Both the position numbers and the translations under genes were made by a program. Source: Streptomyces katrae (GTDB lineage: Bacteria > Actinomycetota > Actinomycetes > Streptomycetales > Streptomycetaceae). Taken from it: a DNA stretch of 64,000 nt. The notes under the pieces are model-generated. The model did no database searches, was not told the origin of the DNA, and saw only the letters and a program-made list of their open reading frames with translations. This document shows, one piece after another, positions 22,283 through 30,565 of this stretch; the first letter of the stretch is position 1; each line of letters opens with the position of its first letter. Where the stretch lies: positions 1 to 64,000 of the forward strand of contig NZ_JNZY01000041.1 in assembly GCF_000717655.1 (NCBI RefSeq), written 5' to 3'.

Positions 22283-22393
22283 CACCAGGCGAGTCACAGG
22301 CAGGTGGCCTGCGTCGACAGAGGAGTCCGACCCGGGCCCCACATCCCCCCGACCGGCCTCCCCCCAGCGTCCGGCGTCCTTGCCGGCCGCCGC

Positions 22394-23143
22394 TCAGCGG
22401 CCGGCCCGGACGCCGTCGGTGGAGCCGTCGGGCCGGACAGTGTCCGATTCCCAGGGCGGCGGCCGTACGCCCGGCTCGGTCCAGGCCGCCAGAGCCTCTC
22501 CGTCGACACAGACGATGCCGCACGTGGCGGCGTACTCGAGGGCAGGCGCGGTGAAGTAACCGGTGGTGACGATGATCGCGACATCGGCGTCGTGGACGGC
22601 GAAGCACGTCCCGCCGAAACGCTGCAGGTCCTGCGAGCCGACCCGGTTGTCCTCGGCGTAGTGCTTGCACTGCACGATGACCCGCAGCCCGTCCGGGGTC
22701 GTGGCGATCACGTCGGCGCCCAGGTCACCCGCGCCGCCCACCACTTCCACCGGCGTGCAGCCGTCGCGTACGCAGAGAGCGGCGATGGTGTGCTCGAAGC
22801 CGTCGGCATCGGCCGCGGCATGGTCCAGCGCGTCGGCTCCCACATCCGGCAGATCCGTCGCGGGCCGCACGCCCGTCGCGGAGCGCACGCCCGGGTCGGG
22901 CGGTGCCGTGCGGCGACGCCTGACAGGGGACACGCTCCATCCGGCGAACGCCACGCCGAGCAGCAGCGCCACCGCCGCGGCCACCGGCAGGACCGGCATC
23001 CGCGTCCCGGCCGCCGAGGCGGCCTTGACGAAGACGGCCAGTCCGCCCACGGCCGTACCGGCGAGTCCCACGGCGAGCACCAGATCGCGCCCGAGCGCCG
23101 TGCCGCGCCGCGGGGCCCCGCTCCCGTCTTCCCTCGATTCCAT
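22394..23143 (-). CDS. Membrane-anchored Mrr-like restriction endonuclease-fold protein
   Basis: 249 aa. Two hydrophobic helices at the N-terminus (LVLAVGLAGTAVGGLAVFV and LPVAAAVALLLGVAFAGW), a basic stretch, then an Mrr_cat-type domain. The catalytic PD-(D/E)xK-like residues read GDLGADVIA and VIVQCKHY, with later VGSQDLQRFGG, all expected of the family. Mrr domains cleave modified DNA, but membrane-tethered versions are common in actinobacteria and their targets are unknown. The start ATG at 23143 lies only four bases after the stop of the small membrane protein upstream, so the two form an operon. Confidence 0.85.
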   Translation of the reverse strand: MESREDGSGAPRRGTALGRDLVLAVGLAGTAVGGLAVFVKAASAAGTRMPVLPVAAAVALLLGVAFAGWSVSPVRRRRTAPPDPGVRSATGVRPATDLPDVGADALDHAAADADGFEHTIAALCVRDGCTPVEVVGGAGDLGADVIATTPDGLRVIVQCKHYAEDNRVGSQDLQRFGGTCFAVHDADVAIIVTTGYFTAPALEYAATCGIVCVDGEALAAWTEPGVRPPPWESDTVRPDGSTDGVRAGR

Positions 23144-23147
23144 GGGC

Positions 23148-23342
23148 TCAGCGCCTACGGCCCCAGCCCCGGCCCCGTCCGCGGGCCGCCCAGCCGTGGC
23201 CGATTCCGGCGACGTGGAGCGCGAGCGCGGCGAGACCGATCAGCATGAAGTTGGTGGAGCTGAACACTTCGTTCGTGCTGATGGTGGCGGCGTTGATCAG
23301 GAACGCGATGACGAACAGCACTGCGGCGGTGATGCCGAGCAT
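23148..23342 (-). CDS. Small two-helix membrane protein
   Basis: 64 aa, with two membrane segments (ITAAVLFVIAFLINAA and NFMLIGLAALALHVAGIG) and a basic Arg/Gly C-terminus. ATG at 23342 has GAAGGGGG seven bases upstream; the in-frame ATG six bases earlier would be too close to it. It is the first gene of a two-gene unit with the Mrr-like nuclease and may help anchor or regulate it. No family function is known to me. Confidence 0.75.
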   Translation of the reverse strand: MLGITAAVLFVIAFLINAATISTNEVFSSTNFMLIGLAALALHVAGIGHGWAARGRGRGWGRRR

Positions 23343-23525
23343 GTCCATGCCCCCTTCGGTCGGTGACGGCCGTTTTCCCCGTGAGCGCCGGATCATGACT
23401 GGCCGGCTCCAGCCGGATTTCGCTGTGCCGCAGAGAAACGGAAGGGAACCCACACCTCCTGTGTCAGCTCCCTCCCAGTGGGCAGGGGCGTGGACGTCCA
23501 TGTCACCTACATCCGTTGAGGAGAT

Positions 23526-24641
23526 ATGAACAGCGCTCTTCGTGTGCTGACCGTCCTGGGCGGCTCGATCCTGCTCGCCCTCGCGGCCGGTTGGGTGGTC
23601 GACCTGCTGCTGCGCCGAGCCGACGCACGCCACCCCGAGACACCCCTGTGGAACCTGCTGCGCCGGAGCCGGCGCGCCCTGCTGATCGTGCTGCTCGCCG
23701 CTCTGCTCAGGGGCGCCTACCGGCAGATCGCGTGGCCGCCGCTGCACGACCACGCCGCCGCCGTGGGCCGGGTGCTCTCCCTCACCCTGATCGGCGCGGG
23801 GGCCTGGCTGCTGGTGGCCGTGGCCTCCGCCATCGTCGAGTCGGGGTACGCCCGCTACGCCACCGCCACCCGCGACCCGGCCCGACTGCGCCGCGTCCGC
23901 ACCCAGGTGACCCTGATCATGCGGGTGGTGACGGTCCTCGTGGCCGTCATCGCGGTCGCCGCGATGCTCGTCACCTTCCCGAGCTTCCGCGCGCTCGGCA
24001 CCTCCGTGCTGGCCTCCGCCGGAATCATCGGAATCGTGGCCGGCGTCGCCGCCCAGTCCACCCTCGGGAACCTCTTCGCGGGCTTCCAGATCGCCTTCGG
24101 CGACATGGTGCGCATCGGCGACACGGTCGTCGTCGCAGGCGAGTGGGGGGTGGTCGAGGACATCACCCTCACCTTCCTCGCCGTACGGACCTGGGACGAA
24201 CGCCGCATCACCATGCCCGTCTCGTACTTCACCACCCGCCCCTTCGAGAACTGGTCACGCGGTGGCATCCAGATGACCGGCACCGTCTTCCTCCACTGCG
24301 ACCACCGCGCACCCGTGGACCTCATGCGCGACAAGGCCGAGGAGATCCTCCACAACTGCAAGGAGTGGGACGGCCGCGGCTGGGACCTCGCCGTCACCGA
24401 GACGACGCCCTCCACCATCGTGGTGCGGGTCATCGTCACGGCCAAGGACCCCGACGACCTGTGGACGGCGCGCTGCGCCGTGCGGGAGCAACTGGTCGCC
24501 TGGCTGGCGGAGAAGCACCCGGATGCCCTGCCGCGCATCGTGCTGGACCCGGCACCGGCACCGGTACCCGGACATGCATCAGGACAGGCCCCCGCGCCGG
24601 ACGCCGCCGGAGCAACTGGATCCGCGCCCGCCCGGCCGTAG
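23526..24641 (+). CDS. MscS-family mechanosensitive channel
   Basis: 371 aa. N-terminal membrane helices (about 5-25, 45-65, 80-105, 130-150), then the pore-lining helix and MscS signature: SAGIIGIVAGVAAQSTLGNL and FAGFQIAFGDMVRIGD. The beta domain follows (VVVAGEWGVVEDITLTFLAV, ITMPVSYFTTRPFENWSR). The C-terminus ends in a Pro/Ala-rich tail. Likely releases ions and small solutes when turgor rises. The site GAGGAGAT lies just before ATG 23526. Divergent from the small membrane protein at 23342. Confidence 0.92.
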   Translation: MNSALRVLTVLGGSILLALAAGWVVDLLLRRADARHPETPLWNLLRRSRRALLIVLLAALLRGAYRQIAWPPLHDHAAAVGRVLSLTLIGAGAWLLVAVASAIVESGYARYATATRDPARLRRVRTQVTLIMRVVTVLVAVIAVAAMLVTFPSFRALGTSVLASAGIIGIVAGVAAQSTLGNLFAGFQIAFGDMVRIGDTVVVAGEWGVVEDITLTFLAVRTWDERRITMPVSYFTTRPFENWSRGGIQMTGTVFLHCDHRAPVDLMRDKAEEILHNCKEWDGRGWDLAVTETTPSTIVVRVIVTAKDPDDLWTARCAVREQLVAWLAEKHPDALPRIVLDPAPAPVPGHASGQAPAPDAAGATGSAPARP

Positions 24642-24694
24642 GCGGCGGGGTGAGCCGCGCCTCCCACGCGCCCGCGACCCCGACACCCCCGGGA

Positions 24695-26314
24695 ATGCTT
24701 GGCGCGCGGTCGTCGGGACACAAGCGGGGTGTGCTGAAGACACTTGCCCTGATCCTGCCCGGCGCCGCAGCGGCACTCGCCGCGGTCGCCGCCCTCCTCC
24801 TCTCGCCCTGGTGGTGGGCCGTGGCCGGCCCCTCGCTGCTGCTCGTCCTGGTGGCCTCGTACGACCTCCTGCAACGCCGGCATTCCGTCCTGCGGAACTA
24901 CCCCCTGCTCGGGCACCTCCGGTTCGCCCTGGAGGCGCTGCGGCCGGAGATACAGCAGTACTTCATCGAGCGGAACGTCGACGGCAGCCCCTTCGACCGC
25001 GACACCCGCAGCATCGTCTACGAGCGGGCCAAGGGCACCGACGCGGAGGAGCCGTTCGGCACGGAGCTCGATCTCCACCGGCCCGGGAGCGAATACCTCA
25101 CCCCGTCCATGGCCCCGCACCCGGTGCCGGCCGAACCGCCCCGGGTCCGGGTCGGCGGGCCCGACTGCACCGAGCCGTACGACATGTCCCTGCTCAACGT
25201 CTCGGCGATGAGCTTCGGCTCCCTGTCCGCCAACGCCGTCCTCGCCCTCAACACGGGGGCGAAGCTGGGCGGCTTCGCCCACGACACCGGCGAAGGCGGA
25301 GTGTCCGAGTACCACCTGCGCCCCGGCGGGGACCTCGTGTGGGAGATCGGCACCGGGTACTTCGGGTGCCGTACCGACGACGGCGGCTTCGACGAGCGGC
25401 AGTTCGCCGACAAGGCCGCACACCCGCAGGTCAAGTGCGTGTCGCTGAAGATCAGCCAGGGCGCCAAGCCGGGCATCGGCGGCGTCCTGCCCGGTGCCAA
25501 GGTGAACGCGGAGATCGCGCAGGTGCGCGGAGTGCCGCAGGGGGAGACCGTCGTCTCGCCGCCGTTCCACCGCGTGTACTCCACCCCGCGCGAGCTGGTG
25601 CGCTTCCTAGCCCGCATGCGGGAGCTCGCCGGCGGCAAGCCCGTGGGGTTCAAGCTGTGCGTCGGCTCGCGCCGTGAGTTCCTCGCCGTGTGCAAGGCCA
25701 TGCGGGAGGCGGACGTCACCCCCGACTTCATCGTCGTCGACGGGGCGGAGGGCGGCACGGGCGCGGCGCCCCTGGAGTTCGCCGACCATGTGGGCCTGCC
25801 GCTGGGCGACGGCCTGATGACCGTCCACAACGCCCTCGTCGGCTCCGGGCTGCGCGACCGCATCCGGATCGGAGCCTCCGGAAAGGTCGCCACCGGCAGC
25901 GACCTCGTCAAACGCATGGTCCAAGGCGCCGACTACACCAACTCGGCCCGCGCCATGATGTTCGCGATCGGTTGCATCCAGGCCCAGCGCTGCCACACCA
26001 ACACCTGCCCCGTCGGGGTCGCCACCCAGGACGAGCGGCGCGCCCGGGCCCTGGACGTCGGTGACAAGGCGCAGCGCGTACGGCGCTACCAGGAAGCGAC
26101 CGTCAAGAGCGCGCTGCAGATCATGGCGGCCATGGGCGTCGACGACGCGCGCGGACTGCGCCCCCACATGCTGCTCCAGCGGGTGGACCCGCACACCGTC
26201 CGCTCGTACGCCGAACTCCACGCCTGGCTCGCCCCCGGAGAACTGCTCGCATCGCCGCCCGAAAGCTGGGCAGCCGACTGGAAGGCGGCCGACCCCGGCC
26301 GCTTCACCCGCTGA
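24695..26314 (+). CDS. FMN-binding glutamate synthase-like protein with an N-terminal membrane helix
   Basis: About 539 aa. One or two N-terminal hydrophobic segments (ALILPGAAAALAAVAALLL, WWWAVAGPSLLLVLVA), then the synthase (alpha/beta barrel) domain of GltB: MSFGSLSANAVLALNTGAK, HDTGEGGVSEYH, VSLKISQGAKPG, VDGAEGGTGAAPLEFADHVG, and the Fe-S cysteines CIQAQRCHTNTCPVGVATQ. The glutaminase domain is absent, so it cannot make glutamate from glutamine as GltB does. Related stand-alone proteins are common; their reaction is unknown. ATG 24695 is my choice; GTG 24731 is possible. Same strand as MscS, 53 bases after it, and 35 bases before the PoxB-like gene. Confidence 0.88.
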   Translation: MLGARSSGHKRGVLKTLALILPGAAAALAAVAALLLSPWWWAVAGPSLLLVLVASYDLLQRRHSVLRNYPLLGHLRFALEALRPEIQQYFIERNVDGSPFDRDTRSIVYERAKGTDAEEPFGTELDLHRPGSEYLTPSMAPHPVPAEPPRVRVGGPDCTEPYDMSLLNVSAMSFGSLSANAVLALNTGAKLGGFAHDTGEGGVSEYHLRPGGDLVWEIGTGYFGCRTDDGGFDERQFADKAAHPQVKCVSLKISQGAKPGIGGVLPGAKVNAEIAQVRGVPQGETVVSPPFHRVYSTPRELVRFLARMRELAGGKPVGFKLCVGSRREFLAVCKAMREADVTPDFIVVDGAEGGTGAAPLEFADHVGLPLGDGLMTVHNALVGSGLRDRIRIGASGKVATGSDLVKRMVQGADYTNSARAMMFAIGCIQAQRCHTNTCPVGVATQDERRARALDVGDKAQRVRRYQEATVKSALQIMAAMGVDDARGLRPHMLLQRVDPHTVRSYAELHAWLAPGELLASPPESWAADWKAADPGRFTR

Positions 26315-26349
26315 ACCGGCCGCTGAACCGGCAAACGAAGGGCAGTCCC

Positions 26350-28077
26350 GTGGCACGCACCGTCGCCCACGTCATCGTCGACGCACTCGAGGAACTCGGC
26401 GTCCGGCACGTCTTCGGCGTCGTCGGAGACGCGTTGAACCCGCTGACCGAAGCGATCCGCACATCCGTCGGCCTGAACTGGGTCGGCTGCCGGCACGAGG
26501 AGGCCGCGGCCTTCGCCGCCTCGGCGCAGTCCCAGCTCTCGGGGACCCTCGGGGTGTGCATGGGCACGGTGGGACCCGGATCCGTGCACTTGCTCAACGG
26601 CCTCTACGACGCCGCCAAGAGCCGCACGCCCGTCCTGGCCATCTGCGGCCAGGTCCCCCTCGCCGAGATCGGCAGCGACTACTTCCAGGAGGTCGACAAC
26701 GACCTGCTCTTCCGCGACGTCGCCGTCCACCGGGCCACCGTCACCTCCCCGGACCAGATGCCGCGCCTGCTCGAATCGGCCGTACGCGCCGCCGTGACCC
26801 GGGGCGGAGTGGCCGTCCTGACCGTCCCCGGCGACCTGGGCGATCAGGAGCTGAGCGACGACAGGCCCACGCGCTTCGCCCTCGACCGCGCCGTCACCCG
26901 GCCCGACGACCCGGCCCTCGCCCGGGCCGGCGAGCTGCTGAACGCCGCGTCCCGGGTGACCCTGCTCGTCGGCCAGGGCGCCCGCGAGGCCCGCACCGAG
27001 GTCCTGCGGACCGCCGAGCTGCTCGCGGCGCCCATGGTGCTCACGTTGAAGGCGAAGGAGGGCTTCGAGGACGACAACGCTTTCCAGGTGGGCCAGACCG
27101 GCCTCATCGGCAACCCCGCCGCCGCCCATGCGCTCGACAGCGGGGACGTCCTCTTCATGCTGGGGACCGACTTCCCCTACCGGGAGTGGTACCCGAAGGA
27201 CGTCAAGGTGATCCAGATCGACTCCCGCGAGGACCACCTGGGACGGCGCACCCCCGTGGACGTGGGCCTGGCCGGTGATGTCGGAGCCACGCTGCGGGCG
27301 CTGCTGCCGCTGTTGAAGCCGGTCCCGGACCGTGCACACCTCGACGACGCCCGGGAGCGTTTCCTCCGGTGGCAGGAGGGACAGCAGCGGCTGGCCGACC
27401 CCACGCACGAGCACCGCTGGACCGGGAAGCTACGGGCCGCCCTGGACAACCGCGATCACGCCGTCCGCCCCGAGGCGCTGGCCGCGGCGGTGGACGCCTA
27501 CGCAGACGCCGACGCCGTCTTCACCTCCGACACCGGCATGGCCACCGTCTGGCTCTCCCGCTTCGTCACCATGCACGGCGACCGCCGCCTCATCGGCTCG
27601 TACAACCTCGGCTCGATGGCCAACGCCATGCCCCAGGCCCTCGGTGCCCAGCTGTGGGCGCCCGACCGGCAGATCGTCGCGCTCTGCGGGGACGGCGGGC
27701 TGAGCATGCTGCTCGGCGACCTCATGACCATCAAGACGTACCGGCTGCCGGTGAAGCTCGTCGTCTTCGACAACCGCCGCCTGGGCATGGTCAAGCTGGA
27801 ACAGGAGCAGGCGGGCCTGCCCGAATTCGGCACGGAACTCGACAACCCCGATTTCGCCGCGGTTGCCGCGGCACTCGGCCTGACGGGGATCCGGGTCACC
27901 GACCCGGCCGAGCTCCACGAGGGCGTACGCCGGGCCTTCGAGACGCCGGGGCCGGTCCTGCTGGACGTGCTCACCAACCCGGAGGAAGTGGCCGTGCCCG
28001 GCAAACCGACCCTGGCCCAGGGCTGGGGTTTCGCCGTGGCCAAGGCCAAGGAGCTCCTGCCGGGCCGCGAGGGCTGA
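26350..28077 (+). CDS. poxB: PoxB-like thiamine-diphosphate enzyme (pyruvate dehydrogenase/oxidase)
   Basis: 575 aa, three-domain ThDP enzyme. N-terminal: VIVDALEELGVRHVFGVVGD and the active glutamate in GCRHEEAAAFAAS. Middle FAD-type domain about 190-330. C-terminal: SYNLGSMANAMPQALGAQLW and the ThDP/Mg motif CGDGGLSML ... VFDNRRLGMVKLEQEQ. Of the family, the pattern is nearest pyruvate:quinone oxidoreductase (PoxB), which turns pyruvate into acetate plus CO2, rather than acetolactate synthase. GTG start at 26350. Likely co-transcribed with the upstream GltB-like gene. Confidence 0.87.
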   Translation: MARTVAHVIVDALEELGVRHVFGVVGDALNPLTEAIRTSVGLNWVGCRHEEAAAFAASAQSQLSGTLGVCMGTVGPGSVHLLNGLYDAAKSRTPVLAICGQVPLAEIGSDYFQEVDNDLLFRDVAVHRATVTSPDQMPRLLESAVRAAVTRGGVAVLTVPGDLGDQELSDDRPTRFALDRAVTRPDDPALARAGELLNAASRVTLLVGQGAREARTEVLRTAELLAAPMVLTLKAKEGFEDDNAFQVGQTGLIGNPAAAHALDSGDVLFMLGTDFPYREWYPKDVKVIQIDSREDHLGRRTPVDVGLAGDVGATLRALLPLLKPVPDRAHLDDARERFLRWQEGQQRLADPTHEHRWTGKLRAALDNRDHAVRPEALAAAVDAYADADAVFTSDTGMATVWLSRFVTMHGDRRLIGSYNLGSMANAMPQALGAQLWAPDRQIVALCGDGGLSMLLGDLMTIKTYRLPVKLVVFDNRRLGMVKLEQEQAGLPEFGTELDNPDFAAVAAALGLTGIRVTDPAELHEGVRRAFETPGPVLLDVLTNPEEVAVPGKPTLAQGWGFAVAKAKELLPGREG

Positions 28078-28144
28078 CGGCCACCGTAGGAGGGCGACGG
28101 TGTCCATCACGCCGTGCGCCGCATCGCTCACCTGCACCACCTCG

Positions 28145-28408
28145 TCAGTCGTCGCGTTCCTCGGTTCCGGCCACGTAGGCGACGAGCGCGCCGGCGAGCA
28201 CGGCCCAGGCCGCTGCGACTGGTCCCGCCGTGGCCCAGGCGAGGAGGCCGAGCAGCAGGGCGGTGAGGGCGCCGGTGGCGAGGGCTCGTGGCCGGGTGAG
28301 GAACCTCCAGTGCTTGCGTCCGCTGCCGGGCCGGCGGATTTCGGCGACTGCCGTCCTGATGACGAGGGCAGCCACCACTATGGCGATGCTGAGCAGGGTG
28401 ATCGCCAT
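28145..28408 (-). CDS. Small membrane protein, unknown
   Basis: 87 aa. A first hydrophobic helix (AITLLSIAIVVAALVI), a basic loop with GRKHWRFLTRPR, then two more hydrophobic stretches (ALATGALTALLLGLLAWATAG and AAAWAVLAGALVAYVAG) and an acidic end. ATG at 28408 follows CGGAGACG with good spacing. It converges on the PoxB-like gene. No family recognised. Confidence 0.62.
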   Translation of the reverse strand: MAITLLSIAIVVAALVIRTAVAEIRRPGSGRKHWRFLTRPRALATGALTALLLGLLAWATAGPVAAAWAVLAGALVAYVAGTEERDD

Positions 28409-28750
28409 GGCGTCTCCGATGCGGTCAGTTGTGCTGTGTGGCGGCTTGTTCTGCCTCGTCGGGTTGGTGGCTGTCGGGGATGCCATCGGCGTCCGCATCG
28501 ACCACCCTATGTATCCCCTGATCGCGACCGGGCACCTGACGCGGGCCACGGGCGGCGAGACCTGGTGACCGCCCCGGTCCCCCGGAGCGGCCATCAAGCC
28601 GCTTCCTGTCCGGCACGGGGGCCGACCACCGGAATCACGCGCTCAATTCTTAGCATCACAGGCCAAGTATTTCCCCGGCCGCCACCAGGACGACTACAAA
28701 GGACGGAACCGATCCGAACCCTGCGATGGGGACGACGTCGAAGGTGGTGG
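28409..28750. other. Intergenic region before the RIP unit
   Basis: About 340 bases. It is somewhat richer in A and T than its neighbours (for example near 28640-28680), which fits a promoter for the RIP unit, but I cannot name a -35/-10 pair. No gene supported. Confidence 0.4.
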
Positions 28751-28834
28751 ATGCGTATGCGTGAATACGGCAGGATCGAACCGATCGCGGTCAGATTACT
28801 TCGGGGAAGGTCGATGTCCGGCGGCCTCCCCTGA
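28751..28834 (+). CDS. 27-codon upstream ORF with a TTA codon, overlapping the RIP start
   Basis: ATG at 28751 is preceded by GAAGGTGG at good spacing. The peptide is MRMREYGRIEPIAV, then RLLRGRSMSGGLP. Codons 15-17 read AGA TTA CTT, all very rare in Streptomyces; the TTA (28796-28798) needs the bldA leucyl-tRNA. Its TGA stop overlaps the ATG of the next gene as TGATG. A second in-frame ATG at 28814, after GGGGAAGG, would give the hexapeptide MSGGLP with the same stop and would bypass the TTA. I read it as a translational-coupling leader; the protein itself may have no role. Confidence 0.55.
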   Translation: MRMREYGRIEPIAVRLLRGRSMSGGLP

Positions 28835-29427
28835 TGTGGGCGGCCATGCTGAAACCCGTGTCATTTTCCCCGGCGTACGCATCGGCGGACGAGTATCGGC
28901 TCCTGACGTCGACCATCCGGTCGAGGGCGGAGGATGCGCAGGGATTCTTCGGCGGGGCCTCGCGAGGGCCGGGGGAAATGGCTTACCTGCCCCTGCGTGT
29001 TCAGCTGCGAGGTTTGTCCCTCGAGCTCTACATCGAGCTCCGCCTGCACAACACGGGCATGCGCATCGTCGGGTTCCGCAACACTTTCGAGAATGGGCAG
29101 GTCCCGCCGGAAGCGTGCGTCCGCCACGTCAGGGACTCCATTTCGCCACCGGGGATCCGCCGAACCGAAGCCCTGCCGTTCGGTGGAGACCGATCCGACC
29201 TGGAGACGGCCGCCGCCGTGCGGCGTTTGGGGATCTTCCTGGGGCGCCGGCCCCTGGGCGACGCGGTGATCCGGCTGCACCGGAACCGCGATCCGAAGTG
29301 CACGGCACATGGAATGCTCGTGCTCTCGGAAATGATCTGTGAGGCCGCCAGATTCCCGGCTCTGGCCGATGCGATGTCGCGAATCTGGCTGACCGGTGGA
29401 CGGCTGTCGGCCGCGGCATCCGCCTGA
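28834..29427 (+). CDS. Ribosome-inactivating protein (ricin A/Shiga A N-glycosidase fold)
   Basis: 197 aa. The active-site helix reads LSEMICEAARFPAL; Glu170 and Arg173 match the catalytic Glu/Arg of ricin A (EAARF). N-terminal to it, LSLELYIELRLHN and MRIVGFRN match the central RIP strands, and LPFGGDRSDLE matches the ricin block that normally holds a substrate-stacking tyrosine. Both expected tyrosines are missing (Arg120 in one place, none in the FRNTFENG loop). The chain is shorter than plant RIPs and ends soon after the active helix. No signal peptide or membrane segment. The RIP reaction is removal of one adenine from the rRNA sarcin-ricin loop; whether this copy is active is open. ATG 28834 has no own ribosome site and overlaps the upstream ORF stop. 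Confidence 0.78.
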   Translation: MWAAMLKPVSFSPAYASADEYRLLTSTIRSRAEDAQGFFGGASRGPGEMAYLPLRVQLRGLSLELYIELRLHNTGMRIVGFRNTFENGQVPPEACVRHVRDSISPPGIRRTEALPFGGDRSDLETAAAVRRLGIFLGRRPLGDAVIRLHRNRDPKCTAHGMLVLSEMICEAARFPALADAMSRIWLTGGRLSAAASA

Positions 29428-29911
29428 AGTTCCTTGCCTGGGCGCCCATCCACAGGCGGGCACCGAAGAAAGGAGCAAGCCCCCCGCCAGGAGCTCGTTT
29501 CAGTCCCGTACGATCCGCGATTCCGGTCCTGAGGGCCCGCATAACGGGATCGGATGCTTTCCTGTAGAACCTTTCATCGCCATGTCCGCAGACGGGAGAC
29601 ACCTTATAGACGGACCCATCATGAGTGCCTGACACAGGCGCTTTGACTCGTTGAAGCAGGCGGCCGCCCCTGGGGATGAAAAGGGGCGGCCACTTGCCGT
29701 TCCCGGCGGCGATTCCGGTTCATGCCCGCACCGTCGTCGTGCATCCGATTCGCACCACGACGGCGCGTCCCGCCGCTCTGTGCCGTGACACCCGATCGTG
29801 GGCCGTACGGGGGAGGTCGGCGGGGGCGTGCGGCGCGCTCGGGCGTGCGAGGGGCCAGGCTGGGCACTCGAAGGGATATTCCTCCTCAAACAGACGTCAA
29901 GGGAGCTCGTT
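29428..29911. other. Intergenic region between the RIP gene and the PaoABC-type operon
   Basis: 484 bases without a supported gene. It holds the terminator hairpin at 29662-29691 (listed) and must hold the operon promoter to its right. Open frames on the minus strand look like composition shadows. Confidence 0.45.
29662..29691. terminator. Terminator hairpin between the RIP gene and the molybdenum hydroxylase operon
   Basis: Perfect 10-bp stem (GGCCGCCCCT and its complement) with a 10-base loop containing GAAA. It separates the RIP unit from the following operon. No long U-run on either side. Confidence 0.6.
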
Positions 29912-30565
29912 GTGGCTCACGCAACCGACCCGCCCGCCCACCGGCCTGCCCCCGATGGCGGCCCCGGACCGGCGCCGCGCACGCCGGACGACCCGTCCGC
30001 CGGGGCCCCCCGCTCCCGGGTGACCCTCCGCGTCAACGGTGTCCACCACGACCTCGACCTGGACCACCGGGTCACGCTGCTCGACGCCCTGCGCGAGCAC
30101 CTGGACCTGACCGGTGCCAAGAAGGCCTGCGACCACGGGCAGTGCGGTGCCTGCACCGTCCTGGTCGACGGCCGGCGCGCCAACAGCTGCCTGCTCCTCG
30201 CCGTGGCCCTCGACGGCTGTGAGATCACCACCGTCGAGGGCCTGGCCGGCCCCGACGGCGCCCTCCACCCCCTCCAGCGCGCCTTCATGGAGCACGACGC
30301 CTTCCAGTGCGGCTACTGCACCCCCGGCCAGCTCTGCTCCGCGGTCGGCGCGCTCCGGGAAGCCGCCGCCGGCCACCCCTCGCACGTCACCGCCGCCGCG
30401 ATCGTGGCGGCCTCCGGCCCCGCCGTGCTGACCGCCGAGGAGATCAGGGAGCGGCTCAGCGGGAACCTCTGCCGCTGCGGCGCCTACCCCGCGATCGTCC
30501 GAGCCGTCGCCGAGGCGGGAGCCGAAGCCGCGGCCACCGGGACCGGTGCGGAGGTGACCGCGTGA
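29912..30565 (+). CDS. paoA: [2Fe-2S] subunit of a PaoABC/YagTSR-type aldehyde oxidoreductase
   Basis: 217 aa. First [2Fe-2S] domain: KKACDHGQCGACTVLVDGRR plus a later cysteine (NSC); second: QCGYCTPGQLCSAV and SGNLCRCGAYPAI. The N-terminal 35 residues are Pro/Gly-rich and lack the Tat signal of E. coli PaoA, so the enzyme should be cytoplasmic. GTG 29912 follows AGGGAG. Its TGA overlaps the next gene's GTG by four bases. Symbol given by analogy with the E. coli operon. Confidence 0.85.
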   Translation: MAHATDPPAHRPAPDGGPGPAPRTPDDPSAGAPRSRVTLRVNGVHHDLDLDHRVTLLDALREHLDLTGAKKACDHGQCGACTVLVDGRRANSCLLLAVALDGCEITTVEGLAGPDGALHPLQRAFMEHDAFQCGYCTPGQLCSAVGALREAAAGHPSHVTAAAIVAASGPAVLTAEEIRERLSGNLCRCGAYPAIVRAVAEAGAEAAATGTGAEVTA

